Source: a virus. From it: a DNA stretch of 38,130 bases. The notes below the pieces were generated by a model, which worked only from the letters and a program-made list of their open reading frames with translations, made no database searches and had not been told where the DNA came from. Positions within the stretch are counted from its first letter, which is position 1; the number at the start of each line of letters is the position of its first letter. This document shows positions 9,101-18,299 of this stretch, one piece after another. Both the position numbers and the translations under genes were made by a program. The stretch spans positions 1 through 38,130 of IMG/VR virus record IMGVR_UViG_3300030060_002320; one strand, given 5' to 3'.

Positions 9101-10370
9101 GTACGATCTTTACTCCTTTGGAAGAAACCTGTTTTCTTAAAGACGCTCTGAGTTTAGGCAGTGCAGGGGCAAGGTCTTGCAAGACAAACCCTGTTTCCGC
9201 CGCAAACTTACGTGCAGCAACGATTGCGTTAGTAAGCTTCCGCCCTCCCTTTTTAATGATTTTCTCACTGATTCCTAAAGATCTCGCGTGCCTTTCTTTA
9301 GCCTTCGGCCTCGTCTTCATGTCATCAATATCTCGAAGAATCTGCTGCTCTACCTGATCTGGCTGAACTCTAGACTTACGTCGAGCCTCGACAACGTCAA
9401 GTTGTATATCCCCGTCGTCTCTTGCTTTCTTGCCTGTAAGAACATTTTTAGGGTCGTCTACCGATGTAGCAATGTTGCGAGACCTAGCTTCTTCTTTGAG
9501 TTTGGCCCTAGACAGTCCAAGCACTTCATTCCAGTCGTCGTCAAACGGGACAACCCTCGCAGATTGTTTAGTCTCTTCTGTTAAAGCTTTCGCGGTTACG
9601 TCGTCAGCAGTCTTCTCTGCAAGTTCTGCTGCTTCTCGTAGAGCTGCGGTACGCCCCATGCCCTGAAGTTCTTTAACGAACAAGTGAGGCTTCCAAGCAC
9701 CTAAGGCTCCACTTAAAGTCGTCGAAGCCCCAAGAGCAATGATTAGATCTTGAGGTCGAAGAGTCTTGTCTAAGTTGTACCGAGCTAGTTCGAGAGGAAC
9801 GTCCACAGCGGCTGCGGTTCCTGAGGCTTTTAGTATGGCTTGGATACGCTGTGCTTTAGACACTGTGGTGGCCGTCCCCGCAGCGACTGTCCCTCCCGCA
9901 CCTAAAGCAGTTCCAACTGCTCCTCCTAAAAGCGTCAGTGCGACAGCCTCACCACCCGCAGCTAGTAACGTCAAACCCAAGCCGGTAGTCATCCCAGTAA
10001 GACCGCCAGAGAATAACTCCTGCCGTCGTCGGTTTGTTTCTCGGACTTGGTTGACTTCATATAAGAACTCAGCAAAAGATTCACTACTTCCGGCAACTCT
10101 TTCAGCCGCTTCTCTTGGGATGTCTGAAGCGTACTTTTCATAATCCTCATCGTTAGGCTCATATCCAGTGGCGGCATAGCTGGGGCTGTTTATTTCTCTC
10201 CACAGTTCTCCAATAACAGTTTCACCGCCGAACGCTAAACCGAGCTTTGTCCCGAACCCTACTGAACTCGCCGCACGGCTTGAGTAGATGGCGTTCATCT
10301 CTCGTGTTGACTGCTCTTTTGGAGTCTGTGATCGGAAGTGCGTTGACCAAGGAACTGAGTTCGCAGTCAT
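6123..10370 (-). CDS. Internal virion protein, gp16-like
   Basis: A protein of 1415 residues, the largest gene, last in the gp14-gp15-gp16 series, so it should be the ejected core protein that spans the host envelope. Near the N-terminus (about 120-185) there is a long Gly/Ala/Leu hydrophobic block (LTGMTTGLGLTLLAAGG), a plausible membrane-inserting segment. The middle is charged and helical. Unlike T7 gp16, I see no lytic transglycosylase domain at the N-terminus. ATG at 10370 is preferred over 10385 because GGAAG lies 8 nt upstream. Confidence 0.82.
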   Translation of the reverse strand: MTANSVPWSTHFRSQTPKEQSTREMNAIYSSRAASSVGFGTKLGLAFGGETVIGELWREINSPSYAATGYEPNDEDYEKYASDIPREAAERVAGSSESFAEFLYEVNQVRETNRRRQELFSGGLTGMTTGLGLTLLAAGGEAVALTLLGGAVGTALGAGGTVAAGTATTVSKAQRIQAILKASGTAAAVDVPLELARYNLDKTLRPQDLIIALGASTTLSGALGAWKPHLFVKELQGMGRTAALREAAELAEKTADDVTAKALTEETKQSARVVPFDDDWNEVLGLSRAKLKEEARSRNIATSVDDPKNVLTGKKARDDGDIQLDVVEARRKSRVQPDQVEQQILRDIDDMKTRPKAKERHARSLGISEKIIKKGGRKLTNAIVAARKFAAETGFVLQDLAPALPKLRASLRKQVSSKGVKIVLNTDLEKALWKIHTAKSARTLGGEEDRFILINWLKKNGVKDPETLAKEFVTEARRRAKEAVEVEGSIVADMTTMKLKSASRMIKGRKFTPGEGESLFMRKRKYEQSVDPDIAPQAVASKHPMEEPDAVVVSSDGKPLAAGPEEDLNGLNIEELGETPEQLTVTGHTKGFRETLARLAEFGETNIPVIGPLLAVAFTPAAIRLLKMNSALSRRFAQVFLERPRDGGNNVTTNVITMRERAVAGVTNAINEAKTAAAKEGRKLEDRDIVRLLRSGEEATGAEGIVVEALRKFYKDMLTLGKEGGLFVGGIPESLTYFTRRWNTASFTRMVEKAGGGEKGKSAVIDFFTDAVLKHQRNIDAKLTRTNARRIASRIVGYGLDPEATRSWKGTQLHISKIKDQLIKEFTEDSAYANKSAKNIESDVNDFIDAIIPHVDREPHLSIAKRRIDLDETYQGKINGEDVHIDDFMNNNILPNVSKYAQRVIGGVEVRKGLKAMFPDKDIIDFEGAKSALRASAKASGDDDKAIEFVETIFEHAYNNLTGSPAFWHPKLMKFALGSSAFAQATIGVTLGFAQIPEIASIVMRTGVQASLQQLNLGEVGKIFTMGIRDLAIGVKTGNWGQGLSTLRDDFSACLETFTGVGGDYRRGDHFMRRLDDMGIDDDYLAAGASKYFEYGRHMASLNPLGIMPMDTFLRRWAVRSSFQHFVNEAYRIGPDGKASLSSGWWKNSKERFRQLGLDEDDITRLSKSLRDPNLVNTEPGIFGKYTVKGLNLDAVEDQAIINKFALALRRHSDHMVQRQSLGETPFWVNRPVGKIIGQYRVFSLVSRSKQLAAGIARGDAHEAANVVGALGLGVLTYQAQSYYRSLGMSEKDRSVYLKEKFSSSNLIKAGVMKSSYAAYFPALLDTAASATTGQAIFDPSMRTTGLGLDPLTGSVPFSTYTKVKKGLGDLTQWGFQGKEMSQNDLRNFQSLIWAARMPGIQQAIDKLYINTAPK

Positions 10371-10374
10371 GTTT

Positions 10375-13257
10375 TTATCTTCCATTGTTGTCGTCCAGAC
10401 GTACGGGGAACATTGTTCGAGTGAAGAAGTCTGTTTCTGGTACTACCGACTCTGAAATCTCCTTCATTATTTCAGTATGCTGATTTGTTCCATTTTTCTT
10501 AAACCACTCAGTGTACGTACCCCAGAGTCTTCCAAACCAACCGGGAGTTTCTTTGGCTCTAACAGCTAAATCATTAAGATCAGACATTGCGTAAAGTCCT
10601 GTCTTAGACTTCGGATTTATAAGATCTTGGGAAAGCTCGTCTGGACCCGTGCCTTCCATTTTAAATAAGCCTGTAAAGCCTCCCTGAGGGTGTTTTACAG
10701 GAATTATTCTAATTTCACTGAAAACTTCTCCCCCGTTTTCGTCAGTCCACCAGTCAGGCGGATTTGTTTGTATCCCCTTAATAGCGTGGTCTATAATTTC
10801 AGGATTAGTCATTTTAATTTTCTGGTTCTGAGCGGCCTGTGCGACGTTTGCTGTCCACTGTTGTCTAAGTTCAAATTGAGAGCGTTGAAGATCTGGGTCG
10901 CCCGTGAGCGTACCCCAGCCCGCCCGGATAACATCGTCTGTCATCATTATTCCTTCAGTAACCGATAGAATGCCAGTCTCAATACCGCTTGAGATCCATT
11001 CAAAAAGAGAGTCTTTATTCATCGCGTCGGTTTCTTTAGCGGGGACGGGAAGCCCAATAAACTCAGCAACTTTTCTATTAGCTTCGTATGCGCTAAACAG
11101 CAGATTTCCAATGTATCCACGGTCGTATTTAGTAGGGACTTTATCTTCAGGAATTCCGGGGTTAGCGTTTGTAGAGAAAAAGTTGGGATCTAAATCTTCC
11201 GGGTTTACCAGCACATTTCCAAGAGGTACTAAGTCTCCTAATTCGCTTTGCATTGCTATTCTCATCGCCTCGTTTAACTCAGGCACGATATCAAGCTGTG
11301 TAAGTGCTGACGCTAACGTCATGATTCTTTCGCGTTTAATAGGGCCGTTATGTATTTTATTTAAAGAATTAAACTCGGTTCCAACTTCATTAAATGCGTT
11401 TTCGTAATTTATGTCTGTAAATGGATTATCTGAAGATGCAATGGGGCTAGACATTGTCGCTAAAGTTCTCGTCCAGCTTCCGCCTTTTGAACGCATAATC
11501 TCTGGGTTCGTCATTAGCAGATCAATCATTGTCCATTTTGAGCGAGAGTTTTTGTCAGAAATGTACTGATTTAATTGGCCCGAAGCTCTGAGAATTTTAT
11601 AAGCGGCGTATCCGGCTCTGATCTGACTTTCAACTTCGCCATATCCATCAGTTTTGTCAATTGAAACCTGTGCTTCTGCCATCTGTTGTCGAAGAGGGCT
11701 GAGTAACGTCCATGCTGAGTTTAAAGATGCACTTAACTCTTCAGTTTTAAAACCGGGTAATCGAGCTGCGGCAAGAGCAACGGCTTCCATGTGAAGTTCT
11801 GATTCGATTTTTTTGGTGGCCGAGGCATCAAGCTCATTTACATGAGAAAGAACCCTGTACTCGTCATTAACTATTTTATTAAAAGCCGCTGTTTGTCCTT
11901 CTTTAAACAGAGCCTCGAATTGAAGAGTTACGGGTCCGGAAGTTATTCCAGAGTTAGCGTCTGGAGTGACTACAACATCCCCGCTCCCATTTAATCGCAG
12001 AGTGCCTCCGTCTATTGAAACTTCCCTGTTTCCTCCCATCCACGCCCTCTGCATGTTGGCCTTGAAATTTTCTTTAGTCAGAATTTCATTAGAATTTAAA
12101 ACTGATTCAAAGACTACTTCAACAAGATTTTCCCGCTCGCTGTCTATTGCTTTTAACCACTGATCGTTTTTAATCCCAGCTCGGCCTCTTGCAATGTTTC
12201 TTTCAATAGAGTCCAGATGTTTATCGTGGTAAATCTTAGTCTTTCCAGAGTTCAGCTTACCTCGGTTACCCGGAGGGCCAGTCTGAGCAGACTGAAGAGC
12301 TTTTAAGATAAGAGCCGCTTTTTCAGGGTCGTTTGATTCTCTAGCCATGTCCACGAGAAACATGCCGACTATTTCATTGTTTACTTTCGGCGTGAAAAGA
12401 CCACCCTTTGCTCCGTCTAGTTGATCAGAGATGGTAGCTGTGAGTGACGCAAGTTTGCGAGCTTCGAGTTCTTTTTCCGACTCTTTAACAAATATAGGAA
12501 AGCCTTTAGCCGTGTTCCCAATTACTTTAGGGTTTGGCTCCATAATCATGGTCTCATCAACTTCGCGGGTTACGCCTTCTTTAAGACTTAACTCAGCGTC
12601 TTCAATCGCTCTGTTACTGAGCCACTTGTCGTGCTTCGCTTTAAAGATTGCACGAGACTTCGATCTCGCTTTAATCCAAGTGTCAATCGCAACGTCCGGT
12701 CTAGGGATGCCGGGGGGTAACTTATCCATGACTTCTTGAGTCTGCTTGTCAAACTTACTTTCCATGTATAGAGGGTCTGTGAAGTTTGGGTTGCTTAAAG
12801 CTTCTTTATCGAAGCCCGCATTCATCTCAAGATCAGCATCACGGTTCAGCCTAAGCATGATCCCTTTACTAAGAGCCGCCGCAGCAGCAGGGTGTTCTAG
12901 AGCCTCCATAGCTCCTTTACTAACACCTTCAGCAAACGCTAAACCGTAGCCTTTTTTAGTCGCTTCTAAATCCACGAGTTCAGCTTGACGTTCTCCCCAC
13001 TCAGACATCGCGTTGTCACCGCGAGCTTCTGCTTGCCCTAGACGGCCAATAGCGTTTGACAGCATCCCGAATGATTGAGCAAGGTTCTGCATGTCCACTA
13101 CGGATTGGTTTGATGATGGAACAGGCATAGGAACTGATACGGGAGCCGTAGGCATTCCTGCTTTACCGGGAGATACAAAAGTATTTACCGGGGTTGCTTG
13201 GACAGAGGTCGAAACATCCGGAATTTGTATCTGTGGTTGCTGTGGTCTTTTAGCCAT
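10375..13257 (-). CDS. Internal virion protein, gp15-like
   Basis: A 960-residue, mostly helical protein between the gp14- and gp16-like genes, where T7 has gp15 (747 aa). A Pro/Val-rich N-terminus (about 1-55) leads to long Ala/Glu/Lys helices. No catalytic motif is seen. In T7 gp15 forms a tube with gp14 and gp16 and pulls DNA into the cell. Here the identity is assigned by order, size and helical composition. AAAGGAA precedes the ATG. The downstream gene begins right after the stop, which points to coupled translation of the core proteins. Confidence 0.8.
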   Translation of the reverse strand: MAKRPQQPQIQIPDVSTSVQATPVNTFVSPGKAGMPTAPVSVPMPVPSSNQSVVDMQNLAQSFGMLSNAIGRLGQAEARGDNAMSEWGERQAELVDLEATKKGYGLAFAEGVSKGAMEALEHPAAAAALSKGIMLRLNRDADLEMNAGFDKEALSNPNFTDPLYMESKFDKQTQEVMDKLPPGIPRPDVAIDTWIKARSKSRAIFKAKHDKWLSNRAIEDAELSLKEGVTREVDETMIMEPNPKVIGNTAKGFPIFVKESEKELEARKLASLTATISDQLDGAKGGLFTPKVNNEIVGMFLVDMARESNDPEKAALILKALQSAQTGPPGNRGKLNSGKTKIYHDKHLDSIERNIARGRAGIKNDQWLKAIDSERENLVEVVFESVLNSNEILTKENFKANMQRAWMGGNREVSIDGGTLRLNGSGDVVVTPDANSGITSGPVTLQFEALFKEGQTAAFNKIVNDEYRVLSHVNELDASATKKIESELHMEAVALAAARLPGFKTEELSASLNSAWTLLSPLRQQMAEAQVSIDKTDGYGEVESQIRAGYAAYKILRASGQLNQYISDKNSRSKWTMIDLLMTNPEIMRSKGGSWTRTLATMSSPIASSDNPFTDINYENAFNEVGTEFNSLNKIHNGPIKRERIMTLASALTQLDIVPELNEAMRIAMQSELGDLVPLGNVLVNPEDLDPNFFSTNANPGIPEDKVPTKYDRGYIGNLLFSAYEANRKVAEFIGLPVPAKETDAMNKDSLFEWISSGIETGILSVTEGIMMTDDVIRAGWGTLTGDPDLQRSQFELRQQWTANVAQAAQNQKIKMTNPEIIDHAIKGIQTNPPDWWTDENGGEVFSEIRIIPVKHPQGGFTGLFKMEGTGPDELSQDLINPKSKTGLYAMSDLNDLAVRAKETPGWFGRLWGTYTEWFKKNGTNQHTEIMKEISESVVPETDFFTRTMFPVRLDDNNGR

Positions 13258-13272
13258 TATAAATTTCCTTTA

Positions 13273-14013
13273 TCATGGTGCTGGTGGTCCTACAAAGGAT
13301 GAGCCGCCGCCACCCCACCTACTAGCGTAGTTTTCTGCCCCGCCCGGCGTGCCTACTCTGGAAGCGTCTATTTGCTGCTGATAAGCTGCCGCTCCAATAA
13401 TACTGCTGCCCCCCTGAATAATGTAAGGAAGCATTGAAGGAGACTGAACTTGTTGAATAGGTTGGACAGGATCAATTGGAGCCATCGGTGCGGGCATTGC
13501 TTGGTTAATAATGTTTTGAGACTGGGCCTGTATGCCGCCCATGTTTCTTTCAGCCTGAGCCAAACTGTTTTGTAAGTTTTTATATGAGATGTGAGACGCT
13601 CTAGCTTCAGCTAGTTCGTATTGTTGTTGAGCGAGCATGACTGAGCTGCCTGTGGTTCCTGTTTCAGCCGCAGACACTACAGCAAAAGATCGGCCCTTCT
13701 GAGCAGACCGTGAGTACTTCGCAATGTTTTCTAAAGTACGTTCTCGTACCTGATCCACTTGATCCATAACCGCAGCGTACTGACCATTGGCACTCGCTTT
13801 AGCGTTCGCTACGGTCTTGTAATAGTTTTCATTCTGCCACTTAGCAAGATCATTCTGGTAATCCACCGCTTGCTGGTATCGCTCATTTTGCCAAGACGAC
13901 AGTCTTCTATTGTGATTGGCTTGGTTGCGTGCTTGATCATCCGCAGCAGACGCAGAGGCAGCCGCTCCAGCCACGCCCACAATCGCCATCGTAATAGACA
14001 CTGGTTCACACAT
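13273..14013 (-). CDS. Internal virion protein, gp14-like
   Basis: A 246-residue protein. The N-terminus MCEPVSITMAIVGVAGAAAS is a hydrophobic Ala/Gly segment typical of podovirus gp14 homologues, which insert into the outer membrane. Residues 30-150 are Gln/Asn/Ala-rich helix with regular spacing, followed by a Pro-rich linker (about 172-195) and a Gly-rich tail. ATG at 14013 lies inside the gp13-like stop region, 7 nt after GAGG. The family and position calls agree. Confidence 0.87.
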   Translation of the reverse strand: MCEPVSITMAIVGVAGAAASASAADDQARNQANHNRRLSSWQNERYQQAVDYQNDLAKWQNENYYKTVANAKASANGQYAAVMDQVDQVRERTLENIAKYSRSAQKGRSFAVVSAAETGTTGSSVMLAQQQYELAEARASHISYKNLQNSLAQAERNMGGIQAQSQNIINQAMPAPMAPIDPVQPIQQVQSPSMLPYIIQGGSSIIGAAAYQQQIDASRVGTPGGAENYASRWGGGGSSFVGPPAP

Positions 14014-14638
14014 GATTTAGCCTCGCAAATTCGTAAAATGTCCTGTTCTCAGGTCCATGTTGTATTTCTCTAATGAATGAAAACCCTAACCATTTAATCC
14101 ACTTAATATGTACTTCGTTTCTCTTATCGACAATATTACAGACCATGTCGTAAGGCTCTAACAGAGTAGGCAGAAACCTCTTTGTCCACTTTAAAAACGT
14201 AATGGGAAATTTCTCAGTAATGTCGTCAGTCCCTAGGAGCCATATAGATCCCCATCGCTCATTGTCTTCAAAGGGAACCACCCCAAACATCGCAATAGGT
14301 ACTCCTCCTCCTAAAGCAGTGTAACACTTGGGCTTTGACCCAAAGTAACTTATTTCGAGAAGTTCTCGTGGGGTTTCTTTTCCGAGAGCTTTAATTTCGT
14401 TCAGATCTGGAGTACGCAGTCTTCCGACCATGTCATCAATATCTGAATGAAAAGCTTCTGTAGGGTAGTCGTCTCCTACAACGGAAAAACATGACGGCCT
14501 CGACAGTGCAAATCCACGCTGCAAAGAGTTAATTGGTTGGCTATTTGAAGAGGCCGCTATGTCTTTCCTGTCCGCCTCCCGCATATTCTGGGCGACGTAT
14601 GGGATGTCTTCCTCTAGAGTCTTTCTGATATAAGTCAT
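14006..14638 (-). CDS. gp13-like internal protein (DUF2833, GNAT-like fold)
   Basis: A 210-residue protein with the marks of DUF2833, the family of T7 gp13: PIAMFGVVPF, WGSIWLLGTDDI, FLKWTKRFLP and a C-terminal VDKRNEVHIKWIKWLGFSFI. The pattern resembles an acetyltransferase-like core, but no acetyl-CoA motif is clear. T7 gp13 is needed for virion assembly though not retained as a main component. It is longer than T7 gp13 (138 aa). ATG overlaps the gp12 stop (CAATGA), and AAGGA precedes it. Confidence 0.85.
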   Translation of the reverse strand: MTYIRKTLEEDIPYVAQNMREADRKDIAASSNSQPINSLQRGFALSRPSCFSVVGDDYPTEAFHSDIDDMVGRLRTPDLNEIKALGKETPRELLEISYFGSKPKCYTALGGGVPIAMFGVVPFEDNERWGSIWLLGTDDITEKFPITFLKWTKRFLPTLLEPYDMVCNIVDKRNEVHIKWIKWLGFSFIREIQHGPENRTFYEFARLNHV

Positions 14639-17580
14639 TGCATCCTTTGTGATCGCGTAGAGTATTGAGCTTCAAACTCGATTGACTGAATGTTACTCGG
14701 GAAGGGCGAATCATTCTCAATTTCGATTTTAATACTGTCTGACTGTGCGAACACGGGAAAGCGGAAATCACCACTAGAGGATGGTATAGATCCTAGGAAA
14801 CCGCCAGTCGAGAGGAATCTACCGCTAAATGGGTATTCGATTGCCGTCCCTTCACTTCCCGCGATTTCCGGAGTGACCTTTACCTTAAAATATGCGGTGT
14901 CATCGTAAACCACCGTCATATACCGAACTTGGTGACGACCCGTAGCTACCATCTCAAAACCACCGCCGACCTTAGGTCTTTTAAGCACTGGCTCAGTGAG
15001 GCCGTAAAGCATGGTGTAAGGAACGCCAACAAAGAATTTATCTGAAGCAGAAAACTCTTCTTTAAGAGTAATCGTGTTTGAAGTCTGAGAAGCAATAGTC
15101 ATCACTTCGCCGTCAGCAGATACTACTTGAATCGTATCTCCACTTTCAATCTCATAGTCAGGTCTTGCAGTGTTTTCTAGGTTTAGCGTGAAACCTCCTG
15201 AGGGCGAGTCTGTGCCGTCCCCAGTAACTTCAATGCGTCTGTCTAAGTTAGTAGTGTAAGTCGATCCTACGTCAGTCAGGCCGTTCTGGAGGTCCATGCG
15301 TTCAAGGTACGTCTTTGACCCCCGCTTGATTAGCAAGTAGAGAGACTGCTGAACAAAGTTAATATCAATAATCATCGAGTTGTTAAACGTGAATTTAAAC
15401 CACGCTGACTGAACTCGCTCCTGAGCGGTCTTAAAGTATTTGTAGACATACAGAGTAGTTTCGGATGACGACTGGACCACCATGAGGTCTTCCATTGTGG
15501 ACACGGCCATCTTCTTGATGACACCCTCAATGTACTTAGGAGCCTGAGCCGTAGACTCAATAGCGTCAAAGTTAATGTCAGTCTCGTTAGTTTTATAGAA
15601 TTCTCTGACACCGCTAAACGACCCCCGGTTAAAAGCGAAGAACATTGTGTTTCCCGCAGGTATCGGATCAGCCGAGGTAGTAATGTCAAAGTTAGTTGCT
15701 CTGGTAATTGAGGCGGTCAGCGGGCTGAGTACCGCTTCTCCTTGGAGTACAAACTGCGCTCTCTCTGAGAAGAGGATAAGCCGGTCACTAAATGGACTAG
15801 CTTTTTCTAACTTGTTTATCTCAGTTCCCCCTACACCCACATCAATAGGAGCAGTATCAAGAAGCTGCGTAGTGGTAGTCCTAAAGAAGTTAAATAACTC
15901 CGCTGCCTCACTGAGGCTGCAATTCTCACCGCTAAGAACAGTCAACCGATTCTTAAAGAAAGATATGTCAGTAATCTTCTGGTCTACAAACGACGGCAGA
16001 GGGTTCGTTAATTCAGACCCTGCTTCTCTACTCGTAAACTTAAAGTTAGGCCAAGTTGATACTAGGTCTGCATGTCCATTTGCTGAAGGTACTAAGCCAT
16101 CTGATTTTTTAACCACAAAGGTGTTATCAGGCTGCCTGACGATTATGTGAGGAAGAGTATCGTAGTTCCATTGGTAAACAATCCCCGGACCTATGGTCTC
16201 AATCCAGATGCCCTCACCGAAGTCTCCACCGCCGTTTGTTTCAAATTTAACGTAGTAGTCATCTACTTCAGACTCAGGCTCGCCCTTAACTAAGATAATC
16301 ATTCCGTTTTTAGCGATAGGGGGTAGGTCTGAGAAGCTCTGGACTTGATCTTTGATAATAGAAATAGCCTTCTGGCCGAAAGAATCATCTACGTCGAGCT
16401 GAAAATCCGCTGAGGCGTGTGATATGAAGATGACACTACCAGACGACTGAGCGGTTATGTCAGTAATGTTGTTGAGACCGCCAGAACTAGACGCACCTTC
16501 ATAAGTCACCACACAGTTTGTCGGAGTAGTGCCTGTTGCTAAAGACTCCGCAATCTCTGAAGTACCCGGAGGATTAGGAGGGTAAGCAAATTGATCTTCA
16601 CCCGGTGCAACTTTTAGCTCTACGGGATTTGTAGGCACATACGTTTGACTAGAGCCGTCATTAAAACCGCTGTAGCAGTTTGTAACTTGCACAGGGTTGA
16701 GGTTTGAAGACGAAGCTCCTACATCCCCGTCAACAGTAGCGTTCCAGTTAGTCTTCGCATTAATATGTGTCGCTATTTCTTCTATGGTGTCAAAGTTTGA
16801 CGAGTTGAAATAGTAGGTCTGAGATTGCGATGCTGTATTAGTATCATCACTGAGAATTCTTACGTAGCTCGTAGTGACTTCTACTGTGGCAAAATTGGGG
16901 GTTGGCGTGGGAGACGCTCCGTCATCCGCAGGACCAGAGTACCACACAGTAAGGCCGGGCTGTAACTGAACGTCGTCTATAGCAATTGGAGTAGGATTGT
17001 GTTTGACCTGTACAGAAGACAGCGACCCTCCTTCAGGAGTCACTCCAGCTTTAAAAGTCACTCCTTGAGCAGTATTCTTAATCCAAATTAAACCCTCGTT
17101 AGTTGCGGATGTTTCTGATCTTGAATACGGCGACAGGTCTGCCGCGTCCGTCTTCATGCTCGCGGTTATCTCAGTGTTCAATAAGAACGTCACGTCAGCA
17201 ATCGTTACCGCTCTAAAAGCAGTCTTTGGTGTAGCCGACTGAATGTATGAAGAGTTAGCGTCTGCGGAGTACACGGTTCTGGGAGTGCCATCAAGATCAT
17301 GTACAAAAATTCCACCTGTGTTTGGTTTAATGGAGACAAAGAATCTTTCGTTACTGTCTCGCTGCACAAGGTGGGTAAAGGAGTCGCTGAGGTCTAGAGC
17401 AGATCCGTCAGCTTTTTTAATCTCAGCAACGTGGTTTGTAGGAGGACGTTTAATAAGCCCCCCAACGATCAGTGGAAGAGCATTCTCTTGTTTCTCACAT
17501 TGGTTTGGCAGTCGTTGTGAAGACGGTTGTTGAGACACGCCCCCAGTGAGGTTAGGAAAACTCGTACTGATCAGAGGCAT
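14635..17580 (-). CDS. Tail tubular protein B / nozzle (T7 gp12-like)
   Basis: A 981-residue protein that forms the tail nozzle below the gp11 ring. The N-terminus is diagnostic: SFPNLTGGVSQQPSSQRLPN at about residues 7-26, then CEKQENALP and GGLIKRPPT. The body is a beta-propeller-type sequence rich in short strands and turns. Around residues 560-680 are FFKNRLTVLSGENCSLSEA and SPFSDRLILFSERAQFVL, both typical of gp12. ATG overlaps the gp11 stop as TAATG with GGAG just upstream. Confidence 0.95.
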   Translation of the reverse strand: MPLISTSFPNLTGGVSQQPSSQRLPNQCEKQENALPLIVGGLIKRPPTNHVAEIKKADGSALDLSDSFTHLVQRDSNERFFVSIKPNTGGIFVHDLDGTPRTVYSADANSSYIQSATPKTAFRAVTIADVTFLLNTEITASMKTDAADLSPYSRSETSATNEGLIWIKNTAQGVTFKAGVTPEGGSLSSVQVKHNPTPIAIDDVQLQPGLTVWYSGPADDGASPTPTPNFATVEVTTSYVRILSDDTNTASQSQTYYFNSSNFDTIEEIATHINAKTNWNATVDGDVGASSSNLNPVQVTNCYSGFNDGSSQTYVPTNPVELKVAPGEDQFAYPPNPPGTSEIAESLATGTTPTNCVVTYEGASSSGGLNNITDITAQSSGSVIFISHASADFQLDVDDSFGQKAISIIKDQVQSFSDLPPIAKNGMIILVKGEPESEVDDYYVKFETNGGGDFGEGIWIETIGPGIVYQWNYDTLPHIIVRQPDNTFVVKKSDGLVPSANGHADLVSTWPNFKFTSREAGSELTNPLPSFVDQKITDISFFKNRLTVLSGENCSLSEAAELFNFFRTTTTQLLDTAPIDVGVGGTEINKLEKASPFSDRLILFSERAQFVLQGEAVLSPLTASITRATNFDITTSADPIPAGNTMFFAFNRGSFSGVREFYKTNETDINFDAIESTAQAPKYIEGVIKKMAVSTMEDLMVVQSSSETTLYVYKYFKTAQERVQSAWFKFTFNNSMIIDINFVQQSLYLLIKRGSKTYLERMDLQNGLTDVGSTYTTNLDRRIEVTGDGTDSPSGGFTLNLENTARPDYEIESGDTIQVVSADGEVMTIASQTSNTITLKEEFSASDKFFVGVPYTMLYGLTEPVLKRPKVGGGFEMVATGRHQVRYMTVVYDDTAYFKVKVTPEIAGSEGTAIEYPFSGRFLSTGGFLGSIPSSSGDFRFPVFAQSDSIKIEIENDSPFPSNIQSIEFEAQYSTRSQRMQ

Positions 17581-18200
17581 TAGAGGCTCCTTCGCCGAGC
17601 GGCTGATGGTCTATCTATGATATTAAATACGTCATAGTTGCCGAAGATCGAATGGTCTGCGGTGTCCATCTCGAACTCCTTGAGCATAGCTCTGGCCCTG
17701 ACTTCATCTTCTTGTGAAAAAGCGTGGTGGGCCTGAGATCCAACCATACGGTCTTGGAAGATTCTTGAAGCCCTGACTGTGATGTATCTAAGCATTGGCT
17801 CAGGCATCTCAATCCATTCAAACAAATAGATAACGGTTGCAACTACTTCTTCGGTAAATGCATAGGTGTTATCTGTTTTATTGAAAAGTCTTTCCCCTCG
17901 TTGGGTGATGTCACGAGAGTCCGTAGACGCGGTAGAGTCGGACCAGCTTTCAATGTCCACTCGGACAACATTATCACTTAGCGTAATGAACGTGTCTGAG
18001 CCGGGTGTAAGGGTGACGTTTCGTTGGGTGTTAAAGTGCCAACCGTGTGTCTGAACATCTCGACTGACTTCAGTAAGAATGTTGCGAGCTATAGCTGCAT
18101 CAGCATTCTTCTGTCCGTCTAAGAAAGTAATAGGGGGTTCACCAACGGCAGAAAGCATGGTGTTGATTGCTTCTAATTCCGTCGTTCTAGAAATAGCCAT
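17580..18200 (-). CDS. Tail tubular protein A / adaptor (T7 gp11-like)
   Basis: A 206-residue adaptor that forms the ring between portal and nozzle. The N-terminus TTELEAINTMLSAVGEPPIT and the segment ILTEVSRDVQTHGWHFNTQR are hallmarks of the family, and PMLRYITVRASRIFQDR lies in the C-terminal half. Length is close to T7 gp11 (196 aa). It follows the capsid gene across an intrinsic terminator, as gene 11 follows T-phi in T7, and AAGGAG lies before the ATG. Confidence 0.95.
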   Translation of the reverse strand: MAISRTTELEAINTMLSAVGEPPITFLDGQKNADAAIARNILTEVSRDVQTHGWHFNTQRNVTLTPGSDTFITLSDNVVRVDIESWSDSTASTDSRDITQRGERLFNKTDNTYAFTEEVVATVIYLFEWIEMPEPMLRYITVRASRIFQDRMVGSQAHHAFSQEDEVRARAMLKEFEMDTADHSIFGNYDVFNIIDRPSAARRRSL

Positions 18201-18223
18201 TGGCTCTCCTTATTTAGTGAATG

Positions 18224-18259
18224 AAAAAGAGGCCACCCCAGCATAACTGAGATGGCCCC
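18224..18259 (-). terminator. Intrinsic terminator after capsid gene (T-phi-like)
   Basis: On the minus strand a 13-bp stem (with G-U pairs), GGGGCCATCTCAG / CTGGGGTGGCCTC, closes a 5-nt TTATG loop and is followed by TTTTT (18228-18224). It sits between the capsid gene and gp11, exactly where T7 has T-phi, which tempers transcription past gene 10 so that capsid message dominates. A small ACTCAT/ATGAGT inverted repeat (18269-18282) lies just before it. Confidence 0.85.
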
Positions 18260-18299
18260 ATTAGGAGGACTCATAAATGAGTATAACAGAAACTCAAGG

